A stretch of 64,000 nucleotides of DNA from Flavobacteriaceae bacterium MAR_2010_188 (GTDB lineage: Bacteria > Bacteroidota > Bacteroidia > Flavobacteriales > Flavobacteriaceae): the NCBI GenBank assembly GCA_900104375.1, contig LT629302.1:1704001-1768000 (forward strand), given 5' to 3'. The notes beneath the pieces were generated by a model, which ran no database searches, was not told the DNA's origin, and saw only the letters and a list, made by a program, of their open reading frames with translations. This document shows, in pieces, positions 16,108-24,976 of the stretch (its first letter is position 1; each line of letters begins with the position of its first letter). Both the position numbers and the translations under genes were made by a program.

Positions 16108-18522
16108 ATGAAATACCTAAAATTACTCCTCTCACTCCTATTGACAGTTGCAATTTTCTGGGCTTTAAACACAAAATTGGGTTCAATCCCGCCTTTAGGA
16201 AAATTTCTGTCGCCATCTACTGGGTTTTGGCAAAATGAAGTTTCTAATATTTCTACGGAAGACGTTTCTTTTGAAGGTATTGAGGAGCAGGTAACAATCC
16301 ATTATGACAAATTTCATATTCCCCACATCTTCGCCAATAATAGTAAGGACTTGGCTTTTGCACAAGGATATATTACCGCAAAGGACAGAATGTGGCAAAT
16401 GGAATTTCAGACACATGCCGCAGCAGGAAGAATATCCGAAATAATCGGTGATGCCGCGTTAGACTTTGACCGCACCCAAAGACGTAAGGGAATGACATTT
16501 GGTGCCGAGAATTCCTTGGTAGAAATGATGAAAGATGAGGAGACAGCGGTTCTTATTAGAGCGTATGTAGCCGGTGTTAATAACTTTTTAGAAGACTTAA
16601 CACCAGATAATTATCCTATTGAATATAAACTATTAGATTATCAACCTGAGCTCTACACAGAATTAAAGGTTGGGCTACTTTTAATGTACATGACGGATAT
16701 GCTTGCGGGTGGTGATGATGATTTGGAAAACACAAATTTTATCACTCGATATGGCAAGGAACGTTTTGATTTTTTATATCCCGATTTCTTCGAAATTAAT
16801 GACCCTATTATTCCGGCCGATAAAGATTGGAGCAATTTAGAAGTTGAAAAACCCAAAAATCCGAATCCTGAAATTCCAAACGAAAGCATAAATGAGGTAA
16901 TGGAAAAACCAGACCCAGATAACGGAAGTAACAACTGGGCAGTTGCACCAAAGAAATCTTACTCGGGCAATGCAATTTTGGCAAACGATCCACATTTGGG
17001 ATTAAAATTACCTTCGATTTGGTACGTGATGCAACTTTCGACTCCCGATCAAAAGGCATTCGGCGCTACTTTGCCCGGAGTTTTAGGCGTTATTTCTGGT
17101 TTTAATGAACATATCGCTTGGGGAGAAACCAATGCAACAAGAGACGTAAGGGATTGGTATAAAATTGAATTCAAGGACGAGACTAAATCTGAATATAGGT
17201 TGGATGGTGAATGGCGCCCAACCACCAAAAGAATTGAAGAAATAAAAGTTAGGAATCAGCCAACTTATAACGATACTGTGGTTTACACACACCATGGGCC
17301 AGTAAGTTATGATGATAGCTATAAGGGCAATAGCCAGAAAATTGGCTATGCAATGAAATGGATTGGTCATGCAGGTGGCAATAATCAGAAAACGTTTTTA
17401 GAACTTAACAAGGGAAAAAATTATGATGATTATGTGAACGCCTTAAAAAACTATGTTGCTCCTGCCCAAAACTTTGTTTTTGCTTCCACTGAGGGCGATA
17501 TAGCGCTTTGGATTCAAGGCAAGTTTCCTAACAAATGGAAAGGTCAAGGGAAGTTTTTAATGGATGGAACCAAATCCGTTAACGATTGGCAATCTTTCAT
17601 TCCGCAGGAGAATAACGCCTTTATTAAAAATCCCGAACGCGGCTTTGTAAGTTCTGCAAACCAAGTACCAGTAGATAAATCTTACCCATACTATGTTTTT
17701 AATGATGGTTACGAAACGTATAGAAATAGAGTTATAAATGATTTCTTCCGGTCTAAAGAAAAGTTTGATATTCAAGATTTTAAAGATTTGCATAACAGCA
17801 ATTACAACCTTAGAGCAGCAGAATTATTACCTTTATTAATCGGTTTAACTGATACAATTCAACTAGATAATAATCAGAGGGGTAAATTAAATATAGTAAG
17901 TAAGTGGAATTACTATAACAACATAGATTTGGAAGGCCCAACTATCTTTGAAGAATGGTTAACAAATTTTGAAAAACTGCTGTGGGATGAATACGATGAT
18001 GCCGAATTTTCAATGAGTAAACCATTTTCTTATCGTACTACTGAACTAGTAAAAAATAATCCTGATGACGAGTTTATGGACATTTTAGCAACTCCGCAAA
18101 AAGAAACGGCGAAGGACCTGGCGCTACTTTCTTTTAAGGATGCGGTAAAATCTTTGGACGATTATTCAAAAGATGAAGATAATCTTAACTGGGGAAAATA
18201 TAAATCGACTTACGTCGGACATCTTTTGCAATCCCTTCCTGCTTTTTCGCGATTTGATTTACCAATTGGAGGAAATCGTGGTATCGTTAACGCTACTTCA
18301 CAGACCCACGGACCTTCTTGGAGGATGATTGTAGAAATGAGTACTCCGCCAAAAGCAATTGCGATTTATCCCGGTGGACAATCAGGGAACCCCGGTAGTA
18401 AATATTACGATGATTTCGTGGATATTTGGGCTTCTGGTGAATATATAGAATTACTTTTTATGCAGGACCTAGAAGAAATGACCGGAATAATCGCAACTCA
18501 AAACCTTAAACCTAAGCAATGA
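16108..18522 (+). CDS. Penicillin acylase family protein (N-terminal nucleophile amidohydrolase)
   Basis: 804 residues, full length for the family. An N-terminal hydrophobic helix (LLLSLLLTVAIFWALN) directs export. The alpha-chain region contains YDKFHIPHIFANN and FAQGYITAKDRMWQMEF. Self-cleavage is expected before S274 in DNGSNNWAVAP, which then becomes the N-terminal nucleophile of the beta chain. The oxyanion residues follow in the ILANDPHLGLKLPSIWY block. The enzyme cleaves amide bonds of acylated substrates in the periplasm; candidates include N-acyl-homoserine lactones and phenylacetylated compounds. It is ten bases downstream of the DUF721 gene, and its stop overlaps the next start. 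Confidence 0.93.
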   Translation: MKYLKLLLSLLLTVAIFWALNTKLGSIPPLGKFLSPSTGFWQNEVSNISTEDVSFEGIEEQVTIHYDKFHIPHIFANNSKDLAFAQGYITAKDRMWQMEFQTHAAAGRISEIIGDAALDFDRTQRRKGMTFGAENSLVEMMKDEETAVLIRAYVAGVNNFLEDLTPDNYPIEYKLLDYQPELYTELKVGLLLMYMTDMLAGGDDDLENTNFITRYGKERFDFLYPDFFEINDPIIPADKDWSNLEVEKPKNPNPEIPNESINEVMEKPDPDNGSNNWAVAPKKSYSGNAILANDPHLGLKLPSIWYVMQLSTPDQKAFGATLPGVLGVISGFNEHIAWGETNATRDVRDWYKIEFKDETKSEYRLDGEWRPTTKRIEEIKVRNQPTYNDTVVYTHHGPVSYDDSYKGNSQKIGYAMKWIGHAGGNNQKTFLELNKGKNYDDYVNALKNYVAPAQNFVFASTEGDIALWIQGKFPNKWKGQGKFLMDGTKSVNDWQSFIPQENNAFIKNPERGFVSSANQVPVDKSYPYYVFNDGYETYRNRVINDFFRSKEKFDIQDFKDLHNSNYNLRAAELLPLLIGLTDTIQLDNNQRGKLNIVSKWNYYNNIDLEGPTIFEEWLTNFEKLLWDEYDDAEFSMSKPFSYRTTELVKNNPDDEFMDILATPQKETAKDLALLSFKDAVKSLDDYSKDEDNLNWGKYKSTYVGHLLQSLPAFSRFDLPIGGNRGIVNATSQTHGPSWRMIVEMSTPPKAIAIYPGGQSGNPGSKYYDDFVDIWASGEYIELLFMQDLEEMTGIIATQNLKPKQ

Positions 18523-18890
18523 AAAATATCCTACTAAACTTTACCCTGACCATATTTTTAGCAATGATTCTAGACTTGTTCTTGCCTTGGTGGGGAATAA
18601 TGGTTTCGGCAATTATTATAAGTTATGTATTTCCACTTAGAGGATTCAAAATTTTTTTAATTCCTTTTTTAGCAATTGCTATATATTGGATGTCTTATTC
18701 GTTTTTCTTGAGTAGCCCGAATGACTTTACCCTTGCAAAAAAAATAGGAACCTTATTTACCTTGGGAGAAAACTGGATTTTAGTTTTGTTGATCACCGCA
18801 TTGATTGGTGGTGTCGCAGCAGGGATATCTGGAATATTCGGCAAACAACTGTCGTTAGTATCCGCGAGGAAAAAATCTGTACATTATTAA
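18519..18890 (+). CDS. Small integral membrane protein
   Basis: 123 residues, family not recognised. Four hydrophobic segments span nearly the whole chain: NFTLTIFLAMILDLFLPWWG, IMVSAIIISYVFPL, IFLIPFLAIAIYWMSYSFFL and WILVLLITALIGGVAAGISGIFG. The C-terminus is basic and cytoplasmic. It overlaps the penicillin acylase stop by four bases, which suggests coupled expression, and it ends at a terminator. Confidence 0.8.
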   Translation: MKNILLNFTLTIFLAMILDLFLPWWGIMVSAIIISYVFPLRGFKIFLIPFLAIAIYWMSYSFFLSSPNDFTLAKKIGTLFTLGENWILVLLITALIGGVAAGISGIFGKQLSLVSARKKSVHY

Positions 18891-18895
18891 CAAAA

Positions 18896-18918
18896 AAGAC
18901 CGGCTATAAACCGGTCTT
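18896..18918. terminator. Bidirectional terminator between the recF operon and ndk
   Basis: Stem AAGACCGG / CCGGTCTT around a 7-base loop, with A-rich sequence on the left and T-rich sequence on the right. It can serve both converging transcripts. Confidence 0.85.
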
Positions 18919-18941
18919 ATATTCAATTCTTTTTTAAAAGC

Positions 18942-19361
18942 TTAAAACTTTTCTCTTCCAGAAAAATGAAATGCACCCTCTATTGCAGCATTCTCATCGC
19001 TATCGCTCCCGTGTACGGCATTTTCACCGATTGAAGCAGCATATAGTTTTCTAATGGTCCCTTCGGCAGCATCTTCTGGATTTGTAGCACCAATAAGAGT
19101 ACGGAAATCTTCTACGGCATTATCTTTTTCAAGTATTGCTGCAACTATAGGACCTCTAGTCATATATTCTACCAATTCACCAAAAAATGGACGCTCGTTG
19201 TGTATCGCGTAAAATTCCTTAGCATCATGGTCGGTCATTTGAGTCAACTTTAATGCAACAATTCTAAAACCTGAGGCATTTATCTTCTGCAAAATGGCGC
19301 CGATGTGTCCTTTTTCGACTGCATCTGGCTTAAGCATTGTAAATGTTCTGTTAGTCGTCAT
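18942..19361 (-). CDS. ndk: Nucleoside diphosphate kinase
   Basis: 139 residues from the ATG at 19361 ([18 protein letters not shown]). A possible start eight codons upstream adds an asparagine-rich, non-conserved tail and is not preferred. Family marks are [22 protein letters not shown] and the active-site NAVHGSDS with phospho-accepting H117. It transfers the gamma-phosphate between nucleoside triphosphates and diphosphates in the cytoplasm. It is a single-gene transcript with its own -7 box at 19433-19440 and an untranslated leader of roughly 65 bases. Confidence 0.97.
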   Translation of the reverse strand: MTTNRTFTMLKPDAVEKGHIGAILQKINASGFRIVALKLTQMTDHDAKEFYAIHNERPFFGELVEYMTRGPIVAAILEKDNAVEDFRTLIGATNPEDAAEGTIRKLYAASIGENAVHGSDSDENAAIEGAFHFSGREKF

Positions 19362-19432
19362 AATATTATTGTTTATAATTATCAAAAAAATCTACGAGCA
19401 CTTCAATTTAAACAGCCCGCTTTATCAGGCTG

Positions 19433-19440
19433 CAAAAGTA
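19433..19440 (-). promoter_or_regulatory. ndk: -7 box of ndk
   Basis: TACTTTTG on the minus strand, followed directly by CAGCCTG. The extended sequence TTTGCAGCCTG also occurs at the rimO and rpmB promoters in this window. Confidence 0.6.
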
Positions 19441-19484
19441 AGGCAATTATAAAGATTTACAATATTATGACTTATTAAAAATCG

Positions 19485-19492
19485 TATCTTTG
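19485..19492 (+). promoter_or_regulatory. nrnA: -7 box of the nrnA-gldI operon
   Basis: TATCTTTG, an exact TAnnTTTG, ends only six bases before the nrnA ATG at 19499. The expected start of transcription falls on or next to the ATG, so the message should be leaderless or nearly so. The box overlaps the in-frame TTG at 19490 and rules that codon out as a start. Confidence 0.65.
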
Positions 19493-19498
19493 CCGACT

Positions 19499-20512
19499 AT
19501 GATAAAAGACAAGATTGAAAGTCTAAAAGAATTATTATCCACTTCAAAAAAGATAGTAATTGTACCTCACAAAAATCCTGATGGCGATGCAATAGGCTCT
19601 ACCCTAGCCCTAAACCATTATCTTAAAGACCACGGCCATAATACTATGATGATTACCCCTAACGATTACCCTGATTTTTTAAAATGGATGCCAGGTGAAG
19701 AAAGCATCTTGGTTTATGAGTCTAGTAAAGATGTTGCAGATACTCTTATTTCTCAGGCAGAATTAATATTTACCTTGGATTTTAACGCCCTTAATAGAAC
19801 TGGGTCGATGGAATTTCCTCTTAAAAATTCTGAAGCGATTAAAGTCATGATCGATCACCATCAACAGCCGGATGATTATGCAGAATTCACCTATTCTGAC
19901 AATAAAATGTCTTCAACCTGTGAAATGGTTTATAATTTCATTGAAATGATTGGCAATACCGCAGATATTGATGAAAAGATTGCAACCTGTCTCTATTCTG
20001 GAATTGTCACCGATACAGGCTCATTTAGATTTCCTTCTACCACGGCTGCCACCCATAGAGTTATCGCAGATTTGATGGAAAAAGGGGCTAAAAATAATTT
20101 CATCCATAACAGCATTTACGATACCAATAGCTACAACAAATTGCAACTTCTGGGTTGCGCGCTCAATAACTTAAAGGTGCTTCCTGAATATAATACGGCG
20201 TATATTACCTTATCCCAAGAAGAACTTAATAAATATGATTTTAAAAAAGGTGATACCGAAGGTTTTGTAAACTATGGTCTTTCCTTAAAAGGAATCGTTC
20301 TGGCCGTTATTTTTATTGAGAACCACCAAGAGAATATCGTAAAAATATCCTTTAGAAGTAAAGGTTCATTTTCGGTTAACGATTTGGCGCGAAAACACTA
20401 TAATGGCGGGGGACACACTAACGCAGCAGGTGGAAGAAGTGATAAGGGCTTAGAACAGACCATTGAAGAATTTATTACTATCTTGGCCGACTATAAAATT
20501 GCCCTAAATTAA
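19499..20512 (+). CDS. nrnA: DHH family phosphoesterase (NrnA-type oligoribonuclease / pAp phosphatase)
   Basis: 337 residues from the ATG at 19499. The DHH domain shows HKNPDGDAIGST (metal site), LDFNALNRTG, the eponymous DHHQQPDDYAE and SGIVTDTGSFRFPSTTAATH. The DHHA1 substrate domain ends with GGGHTNAAGG. It degrades short RNA oligomers and 3'-phosphoadenosine 5'-phosphate in the cytoplasm. The promoter box at 19485-19492 fixes the start. The stop overlaps the gldI ATG (TAATG). Confidence 0.94.
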   Translation: MIKDKIESLKELLSTSKKIVIVPHKNPDGDAIGSTLALNHYLKDHGHNTMMITPNDYPDFLKWMPGEESILVYESSKDVADTLISQAELIFTLDFNALNRTGSMEFPLKNSEAIKVMIDHHQQPDDYAEFTYSDNKMSSTCEMVYNFIEMIGNTADIDEKIATCLYSGIVTDTGSFRFPSTTAATHRVIADLMEKGAKNNFIHNSIYDTNSYNKLQLLGCALNNLKVLPEYNTAYITLSQEELNKYDFKKGDTEGFVNYGLSLKGIVLAVIFIENHQENIVKISFRSKGSFSVNDLARKHYNGGGHTNAAGGRSDKGLEQTIEEFITILADYKIALN

Positions 20513-21057
20513 TGAGAAACATTTTAACCATTTTTGCTATTTCACTAAGTATTTTCGCATGTAAGTCGCCCGATGCAAGAGAACCTATTTCCAAAAAATC
20601 TGGTTCTTTTATCAAGGAATCGGCTGAACGCAATATAGAACTGAACAATAAGGAAAAAGCTTTGATAGAAGCGCTCATTGCTAAAGACAGTGGCAAAGAA
20701 TATATTGCTTCTGAAACTGGTTTTTGGTATACCTATAACGTTAAGGTTGAAAATGATTCAACAAACATCAAATTTGGGGATATTTTAAATTTCGATTATA
20801 GCATTTCAGATTTAAATGGAAATACCATTTATTCTGAAAAGGATTTGAAAAATAGGAATTACGCGATGGACCAAGAAGAACTCTTTACCGGTTTACGTGA
20901 AGGGCTTAAAATCATGAAACCGGGTGAAACTGTGACATTCATCTTCCCATCCCAAAAGGCTTACGGCTATTATGGCGACAAAAAGCGCATCGGCACTAAC
21001 ATACCGATTATAACTAAAGTAAAATTAAACTCAATTAATAAAAATGAAACTGATTAA
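20512..21057 (+). CDS. gldI: Gliding-motility-type peptidyl-prolyl isomerase lipoprotein GldI
   Basis: 181 residues. A lipoprotein signal sequence ends at C17 (LSIFAC). An FKBP-type domain occupies the C-terminal two thirds: KFGDILNFDYSISDLNG, FTGLREGLKIMKPGETVTFIFPSQKAYGYYG and IPIITKVKLNSI. GldI is the FKBP-like lipoprotein needed for gliding in Flavobacterium johnsoniae, where it is thought to fold other Gld/Spr or type IX secretion components in the periplasm. It is coupled to nrnA by the TAATG overlap and followed by a second isomerase gene. Its presence supports, but does not prove, gliding in this organism. Confidence 0.9.
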   Translation: MRNILTIFAISLSIFACKSPDAREPISKKSGSFIKESAERNIELNNKEKALIEALIAKDSGKEYIASETGFWYTYNVKVENDSTNIKFGDILNFDYSISDLNGNTIYSEKDLKNRNYAMDQEELFTGLREGLKIMKPGETVTFIFPSQKAYGYYGDKKRIGTNIPIITKVKLNSINKNETD

Positions 21058-21067
21058 GAAGTTGAAT

Positions 21068-22243
21068 ATGAAAAATCTAACAACAATTATCCTACTGGCC
21101 CTTACCCTATCGTTTATTGCATGTGGCGATGATAAGTATCCGGACCTTGAAGATGGCTTATATGCCGAATTTATTACCAATTACGGTACCATGGTGGCAA
21201 AATTAGAATATCAAAAAGTTCCTGTAACGGTAGCAAACTTCGTTGCGTTGGCGGAAGGAACCCATCCGATGGCAGGAGAGCAATACAAGGCAAAGAAATA
21301 TTATAATGGAATTACTTTTCACCGCATCATGGATAATTTTATGATCCAAGGTGGTGATCCAACCGCAACAGGAACTGGTGATCCAGGATTTAAATTTGCA
21401 GATGAATTTCATCCTGACCTTAAGCACAAAGAAAGAGGCGTTCTTTCTATGGCCAACAGCGGCCCTAATTCTAACGGAAGTCAATTCTTTATTACAGATG
21501 CTCCTACTCCTTGGTTAGATAATGTGCATTCTGTTTTTGGTGAACTTGTTTTAGGTCTAGATGTGTTAGACTCATTATCTGCGATTGAAGTAGGTCCAGG
21601 CGATAAGCCAGTAAAAGATGTAATCATTAATGAATTGAACATCATTCGCAAAGGTTCTGATGCCAAAAAATTTGATGCACCTAAAGTTTTTTCTGAAGAG
21701 TTACCTAAAGTTGAACAGAAGCAGAAAGAACTTCAAGATGAGCATAACAAAAAAATGGAAGAAGAAAGATCTGCCATGATGGAGAAAAACAAAGAGGCGG
21801 CTAAGGACAAAAAGCCAATTTTAGATGGCTATAAAGAAAAAGGCCAAAAACTACCTTCAGGTCTTATCGTTTATTACTTAGAAAAAGGAAAAGGACCAAA
21901 ACCAAGTACTGGCGACGACGTAGTTCTTAATTTTGAAGGCTATTTTGCCGATGCAACCCTTTTTGATACCAGTCTTGCAGGTATTGCCGAGCAACACGGG
22001 ATATTAAGCCCAGTAAAAGAACAACGTGGACTTTATCAGCCAATGAAAATGGCTATCGGACCAGACGTTGCAACATTCCCAGGACTTAAGGAAGCAGTTT
22101 CTTTACTTAAAGTTGGCGACAAAGCATATTTCTATATTCCTTCTTACTTAGCTTATGGCGAAAGAGGAGCTGGACCCAACGGTGAGATTCCGCCAAATGC
22201 TGATTTGGTTTTTCTTTTAGAAATGAAAGAAATCGTTAAATAA
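21068..22243 (+). CDS. Peptidyl-prolyl isomerase lipoprotein, cyclophilin-FKBP fusion
   Basis: 391 residues from the ATG at 21068, which gives a clean lipoprotein signal ending at C19 (LSFIAC). The ATG at 21044 lies inside gldI and adds eight residues. Residues about 30-195 are a cyclophilin: TVANFVALAEG, GITFHRIMDNFMIQGGDP and NSNGSQFFITDAPTPWLD. A charged coiled segment (EQKQKELQDEHNKKMEEE) follows. Residues about 260-390 are an FKBP domain: LPSGLIVYYLEKGKG and YIPSYLAYGERGAGPNGEIP. Two unrelated proline isomerase folds on one periplasmic chain, next to gldI, suggest a folding module for exported proteins. Confidence 0.93.
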   Translation: MKNLTTIILLALTLSFIACGDDKYPDLEDGLYAEFITNYGTMVAKLEYQKVPVTVANFVALAEGTHPMAGEQYKAKKYYNGITFHRIMDNFMIQGGDPTATGTGDPGFKFADEFHPDLKHKERGVLSMANSGPNSNGSQFFITDAPTPWLDNVHSVFGELVLGLDVLDSLSAIEVGPGDKPVKDVIINELNIIRKGSDAKKFDAPKVFSEELPKVEQKQKELQDEHNKKMEEERSAMMEKNKEAAKDKKPILDGYKEKGQKLPSGLIVYYLEKGKGPKPSTGDDVVLNFEGYFADATLFDTSLAGIAEQHGILSPVKEQRGLYQPMKMAIGPDVATFPGLKEAVSLLKVGDKAYFYIPSYLAYGERGAGPNGEIPPNADLVFLLEMKEIVK

Positions 22244-22261
22244 ATTAAAACATATTTAAAC

Positions 22262-22291
22262 AAAAAACCCTCGCCATGGCGAGGGTTTTTT
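22262..22291. terminator. Bidirectional terminator between the PPIase gene and pepD
   Basis: AAAAAACCCTCGCC / GGCGAGGGTTTTTT, a perfect 14-bp stem with a minimal AT centre. A tracts and T tracts on both sides make it work in both directions. Confidence 0.93.
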
Positions 22292-22293
22292 GT

Positions 22294-23754
22294 TTATTTC
22301 TTTGGGATATTCTTTAATATTTCTATAATGAATTTCCAGTATTTCTGAACTGAAGAAATGCTAGCTCTTTCATCGGGAGAATGAGCTCCCAAAATATTCG
22401 GACCAAAACTGACCATATCTAATTCAGGGTAATTTTGACCGATAATTCCACATTCCAATCCAGCGTGGCAGGCGGCAACATGCGGCTTTTCACCATTCAA
22501 CTTAATGTATAATTCTTCAACAATCTTCAGTATTGGAGAATCTAAATTTGGGGTCCAGCCAGGATATTCGCCACTAAACGTTACTACACATCCAATTAAT
22601 TCAAAGGCGGACCTAATGGAATTAGAAAGATCAATTTTAGAACTTTCTACCGAAGACCTGGTGAGGCAGGATATTTCAATATTACCATCGCTAACTGATA
22701 CTTTTGCCAGGTTATTAGAAGTTTCAACCAGATTATCTATTTCGGTACTCATTTTGTAAACACCATTCTGTACCGCATAAATGGCTTTAATTAGACCTTC
22801 TTGTACACCTAATTCCATAATAGAATCAGGAAGCCCCGCCTTACTGACTTCAATATTAAGTTTTGGCTCAATTGGAGTAAATTCGGATTTGATATTTCTA
22901 GATAACTGTGCAATCTCTAAGCAAAAAGCATCTTCATGAATAGTATCGATTACTACTAGCGCAGAACTTTCTCTAGGAATTGCATTACGCAAGCCACCTC
23001 CTTCTATTTCTGAAATCCGAAGACCATAATTTTCAAAACCATCCAATAACAAACGATTCATAATTTTATTTACGTTTGCTAAACCTTTAATGATATCCAT
23101 ACCTGAATGACCGCCCTGTAAACCTTTCACTTTAATCCTATATCCTGTTTTTGAATTTGGAACTTCCTCCTCAGCATATTTGCGGGTTGCCGTAATATCT
23201 ACACCTCCAGCACAACCAACCCCAATTTCATCATCTTCTTCGGTATCGAGGTTTAAGAGAATATCACCATTTAATTCATCACTTTTTAGACCCATTGCTC
23301 CCGTCATTCCGGTTTCTTCGTCTATGGTAAATAATGCTTCAAGTTTAGGATGAATAATGGAATCGCTTTCTAAAATCGCCATTATTGTAGCCACACCTAA
23401 GCCGTTATCGGCTCCCAAAGTTGTTCCATCGGCACGCACCCAATCACCATCAACATACATTTTGATACCTTCCTTATCGAAATCAAACTCGGTATCATTG
23501 TTTTTTTGATGCACCATATCTAGATGAGATTGGAGGATAACGGTCCGCCTGTCTTCCATTCCGCTTGTTGCAGGTTTTGAAATAATCACATTCCCAACAT
23601 CGTCATTACGAGTTTCAAGACCTAAATTTTTACCGAAATCCTTCATAAACACAATTACTCTTTCTTCTTTTTTAGAAGGTCGGGGAACTGCGTTTAAATC
23701 GGCAAAATTCTTCCATATTGGTTTCGGGTCTAATTCTCTTATTTCAGTATTCAT
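22294..23754 (-). CDS. pepD: Aminoacyl-histidine dipeptidase (M20 family, PepD)
   Basis: 486 residues, the usual PepD length. Metal-site motifs are LQSHLDMVHQ, GADNGLGVATIMAIL (bridging Asp), LFTIDEETGMTGAMGL (catalytic Glu pair) and the C-terminal HAGLECGIIG and LGAHSPDERASI. It hydrolyses Xaa-His and related dipeptides in the cytoplasm. It is a single-gene unit with its own -7 box at 23775-23782 and a shared terminator at its 3' end. Confidence 0.95.
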   Translation of the reverse strand: MNTEIRELDPKPIWKNFADLNAVPRPSKKEERVIVFMKDFGKNLGLETRNDDVGNVIISKPATSGMEDRRTVILQSHLDMVHQKNNDTEFDFDKEGIKMYVDGDWVRADGTTLGADNGLGVATIMAILESDSIIHPKLEALFTIDEETGMTGAMGLKSDELNGDILLNLDTEEDDEIGVGCAGGVDITATRKYAEEEVPNSKTGYRIKVKGLQGGHSGMDIIKGLANVNKIMNRLLLDGFENYGLRISEIEGGGLRNAIPRESSALVVIDTIHEDAFCLEIAQLSRNIKSEFTPIEPKLNIEVSKAGLPDSIMELGVQEGLIKAIYAVQNGVYKMSTEIDNLVETSNNLAKVSVSDGNIEISCLTRSSVESSKIDLSNSIRSAFELIGCVVTFSGEYPGWTPNLDSPILKIVEELYIKLNGEKPHVAACHAGLECGIIGQNYPELDMVSFGPNILGAHSPDERASISSVQKYWKFIIEILKNIPKK

Positions 23755-23774
23755 CTATTTTTTTTTAAGTGGGA

Positions 23775-23782
23775 CAAAGGTA
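23775..23782 (-). promoter_or_regulatory. pepD: -7 box of pepD
   Basis: TACCTTTG on the minus strand, an exact TAnnTTTG, 20 bases before the pepD ATG at 23754. It lies back to back with the box of the divergent gene at 23815. Confidence 0.55.
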
Positions 23783-23814
23783 AATAAACAGCCAAGTTTC
23801 ATAAAACTATTTTC

Positions 23815-23822
23815 TATTTTTG
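23815..23822 (+). promoter_or_regulatory. -7 box of the DUF3810 gene
   Basis: TATTTTTG, an exact TAnnTTTG, ends four bases before the ATG at 23827. If it is the real box, transcription begins at or just inside the start codon and the transcript is leaderless. Confidence 0.5.
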
Positions 23823-23826
23823 ATCG

Positions 23827-24894
23827 ATGGTCAAGCACTTGAAAATATTTGTCGCACTATCGTTAATAGTTCAAATAGTATTCATTAAAATTATCGCCAA
23901 ATTTCCAGAATTTGTAGAGAGGTACTACAGTAATGGACTGTACGTATACATTTCCAAAATGATGAGGTACAGTTTTGGTTGGGTGCCTTTTTCAATCGGT
24001 GATATTCTCTATACACTTTTGGGCATTTATATAATCCGATGGATTGTTATAAACCGCAAACGCGTTAGAAGCGATACTAAATCATGGTTGCTAGATATTT
24101 TAAGCACTTTATCAATTGCTTACTTCGCCTTTCATATTCTTTGGGCCTTTAATTATTACAGAATCCCTTTGCATTCATCTTTACAACTTGAAAGAGATTA
24201 TAATACAGAACAGCTGATTGCCTTCACCCAAAAATTAATCGATAAGACAAATTCGGTACAGCAAAACATTACGGGTAGCGACACTGTAAAGGTGACCATG
24301 CCATATTCTAAAACTGAAATGCTTAAATCCGTCCCACAGGGTTACGAAGAACTTAAAGAGGAATATCCGCATCTTGCCTACAGTCCCCGAAGCGTAAAAC
24401 GTTCACTCTATAGCTTACCACTTACCTATATGGGATTTTCTGGCTATTTAAATCCATTTACAAATGAAGCTCAAATCGATGGTTTAATTCCTTTGTATAA
24501 ATATCCAACAACGGCTAGCCATGAAATTGCCCATCAATTAGGATATGCTGCCGAAAACGAGGCGAATTTTATAGGAAGTTTAGCCGCGATAAGACACCCC
24601 GATAAATATTTTAATTATTCTGGATATTCATTCGCCTTGAGTCATTGCTTAAATGAAATCTTTTTAAGAGACCCACTTTTATATGAAGCCTTGATGGGCA
24701 CCGTAAACATTGGGGTATTAAAGAATTTTAATGAGATGTATATCTTCTGGCAGTCCTATCAAAATCCTGCCGAACCATTATTTAAAAGCACCTATAGCAG
24801 ATTCCTCAAGGCCAACAATCAATCCTTGGGTATGGACAGCTACAGTTATGTGGTCGCTTTGCTGGTAAACTATTTCGAAAAAAACGAATTATAG
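23827..24894 (+). CDS. DUF3810 membrane metallopeptidase-like protein
   Basis: 355 residues. Three N-terminal hydrophobic segments (IFVALSLIVQIVFIKIIAKF, IGDILYTLLGIYIIRWIV and LLDILSTLSIAYFAFHILWAF) precede a soluble domain. That domain contains SHEIAHQLGYAAENEANFIG, an HExxH motif with H232 and H236 and a downstream glutamate as probable third ligand. This gluzincin-like pattern predicts a membrane-bound zinc peptidase facing the periplasm, but the DUF3810 family has no established substrate. The gene stands alone, divergent from pepD. Confidence 0.88.
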   Translation: MVKHLKIFVALSLIVQIVFIKIIAKFPEFVERYYSNGLYVYISKMMRYSFGWVPFSIGDILYTLLGIYIIRWIVINRKRVRSDTKSWLLDILSTLSIAYFAFHILWAFNYYRIPLHSSLQLERDYNTEQLIAFTQKLIDKTNSVQQNITGSDTVKVTMPYSKTEMLKSVPQGYEELKEEYPHLAYSPRSVKRSLYSLPLTYMGFSGYLNPFTNEAQIDGLIPLYKYPTTASHEIAHQLGYAAENEANFIGSLAAIRHPDKYFNYSGYSFALSHCLNEIFLRDPLLYEALMGTVNIGVLKNFNEMYIFWQSYQNPAEPLFKSTYSRFLKANNQSLGMDSYSYVVALLVNYFEKNEL

Positions 24895-24939
24895 TTCGTT
24901 AAAGTGCTGCCCTGATAATGCTTCAAGGTTTAAACTTTT

Positions 24940-24947
24940 TATCTTTA
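24940..24947 (+). promoter_or_regulatory. Possible -7 box of the amidohydrolase operon
   Basis: TATCTTTA, one base off TAnnTTTG, 29 bases before the ATG at 24977. The identical octamer precedes the S9 peptidase (50425) and the DUF885 gene (57703). Confidence 0.4.
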
Positions 24948-24976
24948 GGCTTCTTTAATAAAAATCAATAGCAATT

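Noticed and set aside
19490-19499. TTG start for nrnA three codons upstream
   Set aside because: It lies inside the -7 box TATCTTTG, so it would not be in the transcript.
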